64,000 nt of DNA from the NCBI RefSeq assembly GCF_034190915.1, contig NW_026947506.1, forward strand, positions 35,567,748 through 35,631,747. Direction: 5' to 3'. This stretch comes from Cavia porcellus. Taxonomy: Eukaryota > Chordata > Mammalia > Rodentia > Caviidae. Both the position numbers and the translations under genes were made by a program. Under the pieces are notes generated by a model that saw nothing but the letters and a program-made list of their open reading frames with translations, did no database searches and was not told the origin of the DNA. Shown piece by piece: positions 11,880 through 22,794 of this stretch (positions within the stretch are counted from its first letter, which is position 1; each line of letters starts with the position of its first letter).

Positions 11880-12450
11880 AGCGCGGAGGCAGGGATGCTG
11901 GTTAGGGTAAGCAGAAGACACAAGCTGCCCTCCATTCAGCCCTCCGCGGCCCACCGGGACGGTGACCTTTCTTTCACACAAGTCAGCGGGCACCACCTCT
12001 GCGCCCTTTCTTGGGCCGAGCGACTCGAGGCTGCAGGGGCTCAGCCTCAGCCCGGACTGTCAGCTCTTTTCCTAGGTGTCCTGCACCTCTTCTTTGAAGT
12101 GGACAGGTCCCGGTCAGAGGTTTAGGAGAGGAGAGGTTCTCTGCAAGTCCGTTCCTGAGGCCTCCCTTGCTGCAGGAGAGTTGCAAGACCCAGCAGAGGC
12201 CATACCTGCCCTCCGGAGGAGCCTGCGCCTGCGCACAGAGCCCGCGCGGACCGGGACGCCTCTCGCGGGATTCGGAAACCCCGCTCCCGCCCCCACCCCG
12301 GAAGCCGGCGGCTCCGCCCCTCCCCCCCTCCGGCCTGGCTTCTTCCTGCGGCCTTCCCTGTCCCCTCCCAGCGCTGCAGGTCCTCCTTCCTTCACTCTGC
12401 CGTCCCCACCATTCCTTCGCCCCGCATCACCTTTCTCCTCTCGTGCTAAG
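11880..12450. promoter_or_regulatory. CpG island with NRF1-like site, orphan promoter
   Basis: CpG density jumps between about 11930 and 12330. The stretch holds gcctgcgcctgcgcac (about 12225-12240), which resembles tandem NRF1 sites, and several GC boxes (ccgcccc). Long frames on both strands here are only GC-driven. The transcript is unknown: the decayed ZNF on the minus strand 10 kb to the left would be a natural client, but a plus-strand RNA is equally possible. Confidence 0.65.
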
Positions 12451-12484
12451 GAAAACTATGACCAAATTATCCCAGTCTAGGAAT

Positions 12485-12695
12485 TCTTTAAAGCCGTACT
12501 GGGGACTAAACCCATGGCATTTACACTGAGATGCACCCCAGCCTCCCTCGACGCGGCTGCCACCCCCAGATCCACCCCCCACACCGTGTTGTGAGATGAT
12601 TCTAAGTTGCCCAGGCTGAGTCTGAATTTGGGATCCTCCTCCGTTAACCTTCAGTGTTGGGATTACAGGCGTAATCGCGCTTTTTTAGAAGTAAT
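12485..12695 (-). repeat. ID then B1 SINE remnants (minus)
   Basis: ID-like gtactggggactaaaccca and B1-like ttgcccaggctgagtctg and gtgttgggattacaggcg, both reversed and degraded. Confidence 0.7.
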
Positions 12696-13029
12696 GCGTG
12701 AAATTTAACGATAAAACAAACGGAAATTTTTTTTAAAGTATGTCTTTTTCACAGATAGGACTGTGCTGACCATTAGGTAGGTACCCTGCTGACTTTTCAC
12801 TGTTAAAAAAAATTGAAGGGGAGAAAAAGATCCCAAGATGCTGGGTAAGAGTTATGGGACAAAGTAACACTAATAAATATAAAGGGCCCCTTGGGAATGG
12901 TGGGAAATGAAATATTCAGTGATTTATGTTCTGTCAACTAGTGAGATCTTAAATACCATAAAGGCTGAATCTCTAGCTCATATTAGAGTGAATGAAATTT
13001 TACCTAGGTTCCAGATTTGTTCCTGCTGC

Positions 13030-13150
13030 TGTTTTGTTGTTGTTTGGGTGAGTCTCGCTGTGTAGTTCAGGCTGGCCTTGAAGTCACTTAGGGAGCTCCG
13101 GCTGGCCTCGGTTAACCTCCTCGGCTATCCATGTGCCACTCTGCCTGGCT
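13030..13150 (-). repeat. B1-like SINE (minus)
   Basis: gtctcgctgtgtagttcagg, ctggccttgaagtca and gtgccactctgcctggct mark a reversed B1. Confidence 0.8.
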
Positions 13151-13407
13151 GGATTCCAGATTTTAACACTCAAAAGTGCACTCTTAAACGTAAGTGGATT
13201 TTAGAATATATAACGCATAGACGGAGAAAATAGAACAAGAGTACACTTCATTAAGCTAAGAACTGACTTTCTTTTAGAAAAACGAGCCTTTCGCTTTCTG
13301 GTTTAAAATGGGAGCAAAGTTTAGAGGCAACTAAAAAAACATCTTTGTAACATACATGAAAATGAAGGATTTATCGTCTTAATTTATAAATAGTTGGGTT
13401 TTTTATT

Positions 13408-13500
13408 TGTTTGTTTTGCTTTTTTGTACCAGGAATCATACCCAGGGCCTTGCACTTTGCCAGGTGGGCACTGGTGCCGCTGAGCTATATCCCCAGCCCT
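13408..13500 (-). repeat. ID-type SINE (minus)
   Basis: gtaccaggaatcatacccag, ccttgcactttgccaggt and gctatatccccagccc. Confidence 0.85.
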
Positions 13501-13946
13501 ATAAATAGTTCTTATAAATCAATGAAAAGTTCAGCATTACCATTCTCCACTCACTACAGAACCAAAAAGAGATCAATTAAAGACATGGCAGAAGTGAACG
13601 GTAAATATATGAGACAGTGGGTTGTGGCAAATACAGAATCTGGATTAGGTAGGACTGGAAGGTGCCCAAGGAGCTCAGCCAATGGCCCCTGAGAGCCACT
13701 CACCTGAGGAGCAGGCCGGTGGCGCCCCCTCCCGGGGACTCTCCAGAGCGTACAGGGGTACAAAAATGACTCCAAGCCCAATCTATGCACAGTGAAGCAA
13801 GTCACACATGTAATATAAAGCACAGAAGCAGACCGTGCCATGTAGCAAGCAGTAACTGGTACACATTTGGTTGGTGTGGCTGCATTTCCTTCTCTCACTG
13901 CTGCTGAGCGGGCAGAAATCAGTCGAATTCCTGGAAACATTAAAAG
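13500..13946 (+). other. Left flank of the MRRF retrocopy; end may belong to the unidentified retrocopy
   Basis: The last ~100 bases read in the same frame as the coding-like stretch that resumes after the retrocopy at 15611 (LLLSGQKSVEFLETLKV just before the insertion, SPPNADLEQGFQGR after). The frame agreement could be chance (1 in 3). The rest has no recognised content. Confidence 0.3.
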
Positions 13947-13957
13947 TATCACCACCA
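13947..13957. repeat. Target-site duplication (5') of MRRF retrocopy
   Basis: tatcaccacca, identical to 15611-15621. Confidence 0.9.
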
Positions 13958-15610
13958 GGCCGTCGTCCCGCCATCGCACAAGTCTTCTCCTTAGTAACCT
14001 GGGCGGTGGTTGAGGATATTCACAAGGATAGTCTTTAGTCATGACCTTGGGGTTTAAATGCTTCTGCTTGATTCACCCTGCCTCTTGCAGTCTTGATCAG
14101 ACCTGGTTCAGAAACTGCACTAAAGACAGTGAGTGGAAAATGAGTCTGATGATAGCCAACACATGGCTTATCAGGCTGTACCAGTTCACCATTGTGCAAC
14201 CGAGAAAGCCGAAGCCAAACAGAAAGGACAATGCCAAACCAGAGTAAACTAACATGGCTTTGGCTGAAGATGTAATCCACTTGGAATAGATGGATGAGGA
14301 AAGGAAGACTGTGATAGAAGTACTCAAGGATAATTTCAGTAAGACTCTCAATATAAGGACTTTACTAGGATCCCTTGATCTTCTTACTGTGGTGACTGTT
14401 GATGGAAAGCTTGCTTTAAACCAGATTGGCCAGATCACCATAAAGTCGCTGCAGTTGATTTTGGTGAAATATGGCCAGCTTCCCAAAGTGTACAGCCGCA
14501 GCTAACAAAGCTATGAGAGAAAGCAGAATGAGTCTGAACCCAGTGCAAACGACACTAATTCGGGTAACCAGGGAGCACAGGGAGATGCTGGAGAGACTGG
14601 CTGAACAGAATATCAAGCAGGTCAAAGACTTTACAGTTCGTAAAGATGCAATGATGCAATGAATAACCTGAAGAAGTCAAAGGATAAGACTTGAGGAATC
14701 TGTTAGACTCCTAGAGAAACAGTCTCTATGGCCAGATGGCCAGTGACACTGTGGCAGAACTGGACAGGCGTCTGGTGGTGAAAACCAAAGAACACCTTGG
14801 AGGAAAGGCCAGCAGGCCCAGCCACCCTCCAAAGCCCGTGTTCTAATGGATCCCATAGGTGGCACATTGGCCATCTTCCCCCGTTCATGTGGGAAGCTGG
14901 CACAGAGTCATCAGCCCAAGAGGCCCAGCCTTCTGACAGGACACTCGAACTCATCATTCCCTTCCTCCTTCCTCTGCGTCCCTCATTCTGTTCTGAGCCT
15001 TCTAGAAAGATGGTGCTCAGAGAGCATCTGCTGCCAGCAGATCTTCACTCAGGCATTTGCCTCGGTGGTGATGTCACCAACAGATTGGGACCATTGACAA
15101 CTTAGCACCACCTGCTCATCACTTCAGACAGTGAGTAAGGCCCTATCCCTGATTTTAAACAATGCTCAGAGTTTCATCCATGACTGGACTGTTTTGCTAG
15201 AGGCTCCTTTTTACCAAGGGTTAAAATCGAAATAAATGGGAAAAACAACAGCCACAAAGGTGGACAGAGTTGGCCTGGATGGATGATCTCTAAGAACCTA
15301 TAAGATGACCAAGACTAGTGCTTTTTCTCTGGGCCATCTTCACACACGCTGTGCTGTCTGCCTGGACCTCTCTTCCATGCCTCACGGGCCACCCTTTCAT
15401 CTTGGTGTCACACACTGTGGGCAGTCTTCTCCCCTCCCCAACCCAGAACCCATATTGGCTCTCAGAGCTCAGTCTGCTGCTTGTATTTGAACCCTGATTA
15501 TTCTTTTTTGCTAATCATGCTGTATCTTAGCATAATACCTGGAACACATGGGTATTCCTATATTTGTGTTGTGAATAAATTACATGTAGTATCTACTCTT
15601 AAAAAAAAAA
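13958..15610 (+). pseudogene. MRRF: Processed pseudogene of MRRF (mitochondrial ribosome recycling factor)
   Basis: MRRF releases spent ribosomes from mRNA in mitochondria. This is an intronless copy. The start ATG is at 14041 (MTLGFKCFCLIHP), followed in another frame by MAYQAVPVHHCATEKAEAKQ near 14150. VIEVLKDNFSKTLNIRT and VTVDGKLALNQIGQITIKS lie at 14310-14455, then VTREHREMLERLAEQN near 14560-14620, and AELDRRLVVKTKEHL ends near 14800. Several frameshifts and stops break the frame and the stop codon is lost. A ~800-nt 3' UTR follows with AATAAA at 15574-15579 and a 10-A tail at 15601-15610. An 11-bp target-site duplication (tatcaccacca) flanks it at 13947-13957 and 15611-15621, proving L1-mediated insertion. 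About 85 nt of 5' UTR are kept, so the copy is near full length. No parental intron is visible. Confidence 0.93.
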
Positions 15611-15621
15611 TATCACCACCA
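15611..15621. repeat. Target-site duplication (3') of MRRF retrocopy
   Basis: tatcaccacca directly after the A tail at 15601-15610. Confidence 0.9.
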
Positions 15622-16950
15622 AATGCTGACCTGGAACAAGGATTCCAAGGAAGAGTTCCAAATGCTACTGTGATAGTGCAAATTCCAGGGAGGACTGTGG
15701 CAGCAGGAAATAACATAGACATTTCATTTTGCAGAGCAGCAGATCTTGACCTTATTCAGTCAACTCCTTTAAAATCTCTGGCACTAAAAACACCACCCCA
15801 TGTACTTACACTAAGTCAGAGGCTCTAGATTTTCTGGGCTTAGAAAAACCTCCAAATGATGAACAGATCCATGTGGCTGGCAGGCTAAAAGGAGAACACT
15901 CTATGAGTGAAGATGCCGTTGGCAAAATGGAAATGATTCTGCACCTGTGCTGTGTGGTGGGTCTGCGGCTGCCACTTCTACTCCTCATCAAGACAAGGCC
16001 AGTATGACATTTCAATGTAGATGCAACCACCGAAGGGATATAGTGACTGCTATAGATGCAGTTTCATTGAGATGACAAATAATCAAACTAAACGGACATC
16101 TTCAACATCTAGAAGAGGAAAACAAAGAATGTGCTCAAAAAGAAATGGCCATGCATACAGCTGCTTTTTCATTCTGGCCATTTAAAAGCGAGCTGGCTCA
16201 GACTCTGTTACTATAGTCTCAGCTGCTGCAAATACAAAGGATCCACAAGCTTCTTGGTTTCTGGCTTTGCATTATATGCCACTTTATAGTCCATGCTCTA
16301 AAAAATGTGTTTTTCCAGAAAGTAGAAAAAAGGACCTATGTTTGTAGAAGGAACAGTATATTCTGTTCCTCAGCTGTATTCCCTTTGAACTAGGTTCTGC
16401 AGTAACACCATACTTAAAAATCTTTTGCATGTTTTATAAATAGGGTCTATTTTGTTTTTTTTAAAAAGAAATCGTTTGGTTTGGTTTGGTTTTTTTGCCT
16501 CATCAGTCCGACAACTCTGAAAGGGAGGGAGAATGCATTAATAATGGATTTAGAAAGGTGTGTATAAAAGAAAAAGGTTTGTTCTGTTTCTTGACATTGT
16601 TAAGTAGTTTTGCTAACAGACATTTTCTCACCACCTTTCAACTTTAACACTTTGAAGTCATGGTCTCCTATTGGATTTAAGAAATCAAACCACATAATAT
16701 TTCATGATCACCTGTAAAATTAAATTAAAATAATCCTAACAATTCAGCAATTTACCTTTAAAAAGAATATACACTAGATAATTTTTTAATGTAAAGTTTT
16801 AAAAGGATAAAACCTTGTAATAGGATAAGTACAGACTTAGAGAAATAGTCATTTCCCTCCTGGATGCTACTCTGTAGCAACAATTAAAAAAGACTTTATA
16901 CTAGCAATTGGATATTAACAAAATGATTGTCTAAAAATGTATGTATGTGA
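15611..16950 (+). pseudogene. Unidentified retrocopy-like sequence (coding-like part then AU-rich 3' UTR-like part)
   Basis: From 15611 the plus strand reads a protein-like stretch (NADLEQGFQGRVPNATVIV, then AADLDLIQSTPLKSLALKTP). After a stop near 15826 the same theme continues as DFLGLEKPPNDEQIHVAG, RLKGEHSMSEDAVGKME and, in shifted frames, ASMTFQCRCNHRRDIVTAID and KLNGHLQHLEEENKECAQ. After about 16250 the DNA becomes AU-rich, like a mammalian 3' UTR, up to about 16950. Frameshifts and stops show it is dead. I do not recognise the parent gene. No poly(A) tail or target-site duplication was found, so an exapted or old exon-derived copy is also possible. Confidence 0.45.
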
Positions 16951-17037
16951 ATCATCGGAATTTAGTAACAAGAAAGAAATGGAAACAACTTACATTTAGA
17001 CAATTAAATTTCTAACTAAGTAAATACACAAAATAAA

Positions 17038-17225
17038 TGAGCCAGATACAGCTGTGCACACCTGTAATCCCAGCACTCTGTGAGGTTGAGGCAGGAGGAT
17101 TGCAAGCTTGAGCCCAGTCTGGGCAACTTAGTGAGCTCCTGACAGTGTAACATAAAAAACAGCTGGGGATGTAGCTTAGTGCAAAAGCCCTGCCTGAGTT
17201 CAATATCCAGTACAAATAAAAATAA
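17038..17225 (+). repeat. B1-ID composite SINE (plus)
   Basis: cacctgtaatcccagcactc, ggcaggaggattgcaagctt and cagctggggatgtagcttag in order. Confidence 0.9.
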
Positions 17226-17407
17226 ATAGTGGAAGAAAAAAAGGTAGTGGAAGAAATTTCAAAATGACAAAGTAACCTAAAATAACTTACCCATTAAACA
17301 GTTCACAATCTAATTAGGAATAAAAACTGAAACTTATACTCTAAGATGTAATATAGGATTCAATTTTGATGAAAGTTGCATGTATGCTCTAAATAGTAAA
17401 AATACAT

Positions 17408-17502
17408 GTGTGGCTTTCGAGGGGAGGCAGTACTGGAAATTGAATCAACACCTTGCACTTACCAGGCAGGTGCTGCACCGTGGTTTACATCCCCAGTCCC
17501 AC
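17408..17502 (-). repeat. ID-type SINE (minus)
   Basis: ggcagtactggaaattgaat, cttgcacttaccaggcaggt and tttacatccccagtccc. Confidence 0.8.
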
Positions 17503-17828
17503 ATATGTGTTTTAAAAAGTCAACGTATCAAAAACCCATAAGCAAAGCAACGCAGAATGTCCCACAGGTTCTGAACATGGTATATTCCCCTAAGGAAGGC
17601 CACAACCTTGCAGTGATTTGATATCCTGATGTCTGACCATTTTTTTAAATTGTATTTTCCCATTTGGGAATTTACTGTTTGTTTTATCAGCATTATTTAA
17701 AGTCTGCATAATTCATAATCCCTCAGGAATGTGATAGTTCTCATATTTCCTCTCTAGTTACTGTATATCAGTCTAATTTCTGGAAGACCACATGGTTAAA
17801 TAGTAAAGAGTTTCCTTGGAGGAGGGGA

Positions 17829-17857
17829 TCTATGTTGTCTTAATAAGACAACATAGA
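17829..17857. repeat. 29-bp perfect inverted repeat
   Basis: Arms tctatgttgtctta (17829-17842) and taagacaacataga (17844-17857) are exact reverse complements around a single A. It could form a tight cruciform or be a palindromic mutation product; no element boundary was identified. Confidence 0.9.
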
Positions 17858-17907
17858 GCTATCTGCAACATTTACTTTTTTCACAGCAAAAAGTTAGTCC
17901 TTCTTGG

Positions 17908-17985
17908 GCTGGGGATTTAGCTCAGTGGCATAAGCGCCTGCCTGGCAAGTGCAAGGTCATGAGTTTGGTCCCTGGTTAAAAAAAA
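17908..17985 (+). repeat. ID-type SINE (plus)
   Basis: gggctggggatttagctcag, cataagcgcctgcctggcaa and gaggtcat-type B box, followed by an A-rich AATAATAAT tail. Confidence 0.9.
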
Positions 17986-18064
17986 ATAATAATAATCCTT
18001 CTTCATGAAGTGAATGTCCAGGTTTAAGGCACTGTGACATGCATAGTAGTTCTGCTCTAAAAAT

Positions 18065-18237
18065 GGGCAGGATGCCTATAATCTCAGCTCTCTGGGAAGC
18101 TGAGGCAGGTGGATCACAAGTTCAAACCCAGCCTGTGCAATTTAGAAAGATTCTCTTTCAAAATAAAAAATAAAACAAAAAAAAACTGGAAGTATAACTT
18201 TGATGAAGGCCAAGCTCAGTCCCCAGTACCACACAAA
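18065..18237 (+). repeat. B1-ID composite SINE (plus)
   Basis: gcctataatctcagctctct, gaggcaggtggatcacaagt, then ctcagtccccagtaccacac. Confidence 0.85.
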
Positions 18238-18700
18238 AGGAGTGTGGCAAATGGCTCATATTTGCAAAGAAGGTGCCATCCTGGGGTAGTGGGTCCGAGC
18301 TGTGCATGACCTTGGTCAGGGCCCTCTGTCAGTGCAGATTTCAGGGTCACAGAGGATACCCACAAAGAATAACAGGGTGGGCTGCAAAAGCACATCCCAG
18401 CTCAGGTCTCACAGGGCTGGACTTGCACTTGGTGGAAGGCTGCATTCAGTCCTCAGACTCATAGAAATCTGAGATCTGAAACCTCCCATCACTGTGAGGT
18501 GAAGGTACTGACCACTGGTGGCTATGTGCCATCTTGTGGGCTTGGGGTGCAGAAGTAGATCTGTGACGTTCGCACTGGGTGTTCTTGGAGACCAGAACGT
18601 CTGAGACACTTCTGTTGAAGAGGCAAGGGCTGAGACCCCAGAAATGGGGTGCCTCCGATCAAACCCCCGACTCTCCAGCTGTCATTGGAGACCTAGACTA
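18238..18700. other. No gene recognised
   Basis: Moderate-GC DNA with no conserved frame or recognised repeat. Confidence 0.4.
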
Positions 18701-18795
18701 TAGATCTATGAGGTCTTGGGGTGATTCTCAGTGCCTCAGTTTCCTTATAATTTTCTGGGAGGTATGAGGATCAGGGGAGAGAATGCTTGGCAGAG
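18700..18795 (+). repeat. MIR fragment
   Basis: cttggggtgattctcagtgc, ctcagtttccttataatttt, then gaggtatgaggatca. This is the conserved core/3' side of MIR. Confidence 0.6.
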
Positions 18796-19041
18796 CCCTC
18801 AGACAAGAAGCCAGTGGTCAGGATTCCATGTGTGGGCTTGGTGTTTTTCTTTTACAAAAATTAGTTTGCACACATTTCTGTGTAACCTTACTTCCACTAA
18901 CAGTGTGTCATGGACATCTTCCCACACTGTATACATGTGAGTGTAGCTTACTCCAGTAATGCTCCATAGCACAGATGTGTATAATTTATTCACCTGTATC
19001 CTGGAAATGGAATTTGCGCACATGTATATGAGTGTGTGTGT

Positions 19042-19268
19042 GGTCTGTGATTCCAAGGACTGAACCCAGGGCTCATGTCTGCAAAGCAAACTCTCAGACC
19101 TTTCTTTTTCTTTTTCTTTTTTTTTTTTTCATTTCATCCCAACTCTCTCTCAATTTTATTTTGAGACAGGATCTTGCCAATGGCCTTGAGTTTTCGATCC
19201 TCCTGCTTCAGTCTCCTCAGCATCTGAGATTGTATGCAGTTGCATGTGCCATCATAACCAACTTGTTT
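19042..19268 (-). repeat. ID then B1 SINE (minus)
   Basis: gattccaaggactgaaccca (ID), then tattttgagacaggatcttg, tcctgcttcagtctcctcag and gtgccatcataaccaact (B1). Confidence 0.8.
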
Positions 19269-19300
19269 TGATTTTTTTCCCAAAAGGTAGATTTATAAAG

Positions 19301-19465
19301 GCAGGGCCAGTGGTATAGCTTAGCAGCCTAAGTGTCTGCCTGGCAAATGCAAGGTCATGAGTTCAATTTCTGGTATGAGAGAGACAGACAGAGAGACAGA
19401 GAGAGAGACAGAGAGAGAAATAGGGACAGAGACAGAGAGAGAGACAGAGAGACAGAGAGAGACCT
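19301..19465 (+). repeat. ID-type SINE followed by (GAGACA)n repeat
   Basis: The ID part 19301-19375 (gccagtggtatagcttagca, gcaaggtcatgagttcaatt) ends in an expanded GAGACA/GACAGA microsatellite at 19376-19462 that replaced the usual A tail. Confidence 0.85.
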
Positions 19466-19847
19466 ACAAAGGCAAATGCACAATGGCAGTCAGCACTGCA
19501 GCATTGCTGAAACCCATGCACTGCGTCTCTCCCTGCCTAGTGTGTGCCACGCCAAGGTGCCTGACCTCTGTGTACCTTTTCCCATCAGGAAAGCAGGAAT
19601 AAGAGAGCTGTTGCAACAATTCCCTGAATAAAGACACTGTAGGCATTTCTGGTACATATTAATCATCCTTCCTATTTGTGCTCTTATTTTTAGTGGATAA
19701 ATTTTCAAGAGCCTCTGAGGTCAAAGTTTGTATCCATTTTTCATTTTGCTAGGTATCTTCCAAAATGCTGCTATACCCTCCCTAGTAACTGTGAGTTACA
19801 CTTAGGAGGTTGCTCAGATTTAACTGCAATGACTTGGCAAGAATATT

Positions 19848-19925
19848 CTACATATCCTAGGCTGACCTTTAACTCACAGCCATCTTTCTGCCTCGGCCTC
19901 TGGAGTACTGAGAACATAGGCAGAG
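19848..19925 (-). repeat. B1-like SINE fragment (minus)
   Basis: atcctaggctgacctttaac, tcagccatctttctgcctc (approximate) and tctggagtactgagaacata. Confidence 0.65.
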
Positions 19926-20275
19926 CTCTACGTGCTTCTAATTAGAGACATGAGCACTTGTCCTAACGTCACTGAGGTGAAGATTGACCAGAAAGTGCAG
20001 GGGGTGGTGTCAGTCTGCCCACGTGATATAAACAAGGAGAATAAAGAAATATAAGGTTTGGGTTTTCTTTTTAATCACAACAAAGCACTCAACCAATTCA
20101 ACAATGTAGAGAATTATACAGGACAAATGATCTACATTTCAACAAGTGATGTTATAAGAAAATGAAAGCGAGAAAGGAGTGGTAAATAGCATTATACTGT
20201 AAAAGAGAATTAAAAGACCTGGATTAAAGACATGTAAAATTTTATTGAGTCCTGATTTAAATATAAAATCATATA

Positions 20276-20475
20276 GCCAGGCATGGTGACACACTCCTGT
20301 AATCCCAGTATTCTGAGAGGCTGAGGCAGGAGGATCATAAATTTGACCCCACGTTGAACAATGTAGCATCTTATCAAGATCCTGTCTCAAAATAAAAGAG
20401 GTAAAGAGTTTGGGATGAATCTCAGTTTAAAGGCCCTGGATTCAATCCCCATTACCACACACACCAGAAAAAAAA
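20276..20475 (+). repeat. B1-ID composite SINE (plus)
   Basis: gccaggcatggtgacacact, gtaatcccagtattctgaga, tttgggatgaatctcag and ttcaatccccattaccacac in order. Confidence 0.95.
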
Positions 20476-20519
20476 AAAGTAAAGAAAAAGCGGAAAGAGA
20501 TGCAACCTAGAACACTGAT

Positions 20520-20890
20520 TATTTTAAAATGTAGGTTGACAGGCAGTTCCTCTGTAAGTTGAACAGAATTATGACTGACTCAGCAGCTGTGTTCCTAGGC
20601 TCTGCCTCAGAGGCTTGACACAGATGCTCACGCACCTGCATGGAGATGTTCAAAGTGGCACAAGAGGGAGACAGGCCAGATGTCCACCAGCAGCTGAATG
20701 CATACACACACTGGAGTACAGTCACACAATGGAATGTAACTCAAGTGTAAACAGAAAATACTGGTATATGTGCTAGGGTGGGTGAACTTGGAAAATTTGT
20801 CCTAGGTGACCATGCCAGGCACCAATCATCACCTATTGTATGATTCCATGTAAATGAAATGCTCAGAATATGCTTTGTAAACAGTTTTTT
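20520..20890 (+). mobile_element. Old L1 3' end remnant
   Basis: ggccagatgtccaccagcag, ctgaatgcatacacacactg, agtcacacaatggaatgtaa and tgtatgattccatgtaaatg follow the order of the 3' part of L1 ORF2 and 3' UTR. Heavily mutated. Confidence 0.65.
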
Positions 20891-21304
20891 TTAAAGCATC
20901 TGTAGGTGATTGTACGGCGAGGATCAAGGACATTCAAAGAGCCTCCTAGGTCTGCCACTGTAGCTGAGGTCTAGGATGAAGAGGGTGGATGTGCTGCTTT
21001 GTGGTCCCCTCAGTGGCTGACAACAGTCCCAGGAGACTCAGCAAGTCGCCGATGCTGAGATGATCCCTGGGAAGGATGGCCCCAGAACCATCCGGTTGCC
21101 CCCTGCTGTGTAGACATCACAGCATTTGCTGGTCACCAGCAGGTAGGTTCACCTGTGGTTTTTATCTGCCTGAGACTGCTCAACACTGAGGACCAGGCAG
21201 CCATGCCACACAAAGCCTGGTATCAGTAACCCCATCTCCAGTGGGGATAAACGTTGATATCTGTGGATTTTTTTCCTTTTTCCTTCTGAGTTTTCAACCT
21301 ATAA

Positions 21305-21470
21305 AATAGCCTTTGCACTGAGATATATCCCTGGCCTTTTTTATTTTTTATTTTGAAATCCAGTCTTTCTCAGTCACTGAGTTGCCATGCTGAGCTCAAA
21401 TTTGCAATCCTCCTGCCTCAGCCTCCCAGAGTGCTGGGATTACTGACACATGCACGATGCCCAGCTGTGT
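21305..21470 (-). repeat. ID-B1 composite SINE (minus)
   Basis: ctttgcactgagatatatcc (ID), then cctcagcctcccagagtgct, gggattactgacacatgc (B1). Confidence 0.85.
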
Positions 21471-21474
21471 GGAG

Positions 21475-22045
21475 TTATCTGTCAAAGGGAAGGATGCAAA
21501 CCCCCTCCTGCTTACCTCTAGTGTGCCCTCCTGTGCTGCTGAGGCTAGGAAGCTACAGCCTGTGTTTCCCAGATTCCCTGGTACTAGGTTCTGACTTGCA
21601 GTTAGGCTGTGTACAATTTGGGAGAGGAAGAGGAAGAGAGATGTCCCTGGGCCTTCAAACCCTGGGCTGGCAGCTCATGCATGAAACACTGGATTTCTTG
21701 CAGACTGTCCAGCCAGCAGCTCTATGGATGGGCGTGACAAGTGAAAATAAAGCCACACTGTAGTCACCTGTCCTGCATGCTGCTGTCTCCACCTAGAAAG
21801 AACTCAGGAGGTGAGATTGGGCATTTCGGCAGAGTGGCTCTGGAGGGCACAGGAGTCTCAGTGTGACTTTTCTCATGAATTGCACTGAGGCCACACCTGA
21901 CCCTCTAAGGTCCAGGTGCCCAACATAAAGGGAGTCCCTGAGGGATTGAGTACTATGGATAAGTCCACGTGCATGTGATGGTTTAAAGAGTCATATAATA
22001 GCTTTCTGTCACTGGAGCAAAATACCTGAGACAATTAACTTATAA
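21475..22045. other. No gene recognised
   Basis: Mixed DNA; the end (about 21985-22045) has gctttctgtcactggagcaa and aaatacctgagacaattaac, which look like the start of an old dispersed repeat continuing after the next SINE. Confidence 0.4.
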
Positions 22046-22049
22046 GAGA

Positions 22050-22215
22050 AAAGGGTAGCAGAGCATGATGGTACATACGGCACTTTGGGAGGCCGAGGCA
22101 GAAGATTGTAAGTTTGAGCCCAGTCTCAGCAACCTAGCAACTTGACAATAATCAAATTTAAAAGGGGCTGAGGATATAGCTCAGTACAAAGGCTCAGCAT
22201 CACAAAGAAAGAAGG
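22050..22215 (+). repeat. B1-ID composite SINE (plus)
   Basis: gagcatgatggtacatacgg, ctttgggaggccgaggcaga, then gggctgaggatatagctcag. Confidence 0.85.
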
Positions 22216-22675
22216 GTGGGGATATGCTGCCTCATATTTTTAGAGGTTCTAGCCCATGATCAGGAAGATCCATGACTGTTACCCCTCTAATGGGGATGCT
22301 GAACACCAGTAAGGGGGAGCATGTGTTGGAGCCAACAGTTTACCTCACAATCCAAAAGTAAAGAGAAAGAGGCTGGGACCAGGGCCCCATCCCCACCCCT
22401 GTCCGGGGCTCATCCCAGTGATGAAACCTCCTCTATGCCTCACCTCCTAAAATTTCTAACACCTCTTAACATAGCACCACCATGAAAACCTAGCCTTGGA
22501 GACATTAAAACTCCAACCCTAGCAACCCAGCTTCAGGATAAAAGAACCAGGAGGGGATGCCAAGATGAAGTGGCAATAAAGCCAAGGACACCAGAGAACA
22601 AGGATCAAACAAATAGACTTCCCCAGGATCTCCAGGAAAAACCTGAGTGATGGAGAATAAGAAAGGCGTGGAAGC

Positions 22676-22790
22676 CAGGTGTGGTGGTGCTCACCTGTAA
22701 CCCCAGCACTCTGGGAGACTGAGGCAGACAGACTGCAAGTTTGAGTCCAACTTGGTCAGCTTAGCAAGACTATTTCTCAATATATTAAAG
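22676..22790 (+). repeat. B1-like SINE (plus)
   Basis: ccaggtgtggtggtgctcac, accccagcactctgggagac and gcttagcaagactatttctc. Confidence 0.85.
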
Positions 22791-22794
22791 AAGG

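Larger units (their letters stand above)
18850..19800 (-). mobile_element. Ancient L1 remnant, interrupted by SINEs
   Basis: cagtaatgctccatagcaca with ataatttattcacctgtatc (18950-19005) and, after SINE insertions, tgctcttatttttagtggat and ttgctaggtatcttccaaaa with ctccctagtaactgtgagtt (19680-19800) follow phrases of old L1 tails in reverse. Family assignment is from memory. Confidence 0.5.

Noticed and set aside
12076..12529. Long frames in the CpG island at 12 kb
   Set aside because: Low-complexity Pro/Ala/Arg-rich, overlapping in several directions; typical of CpG islands rather than coding DNA.
14097..14486. Minus-strand 129-codon hydrophobic frame that looks like a membrane protein
   Set aside because: It is the antisense of the MRRF retrocopy, which reads clearly on the plus strand.
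19332..19631. Plus-strand frame with Arg/Asp/Glu repeats
   Set aside because: The charged stretch is a translated GAGACA microsatellite in a SINE tail.
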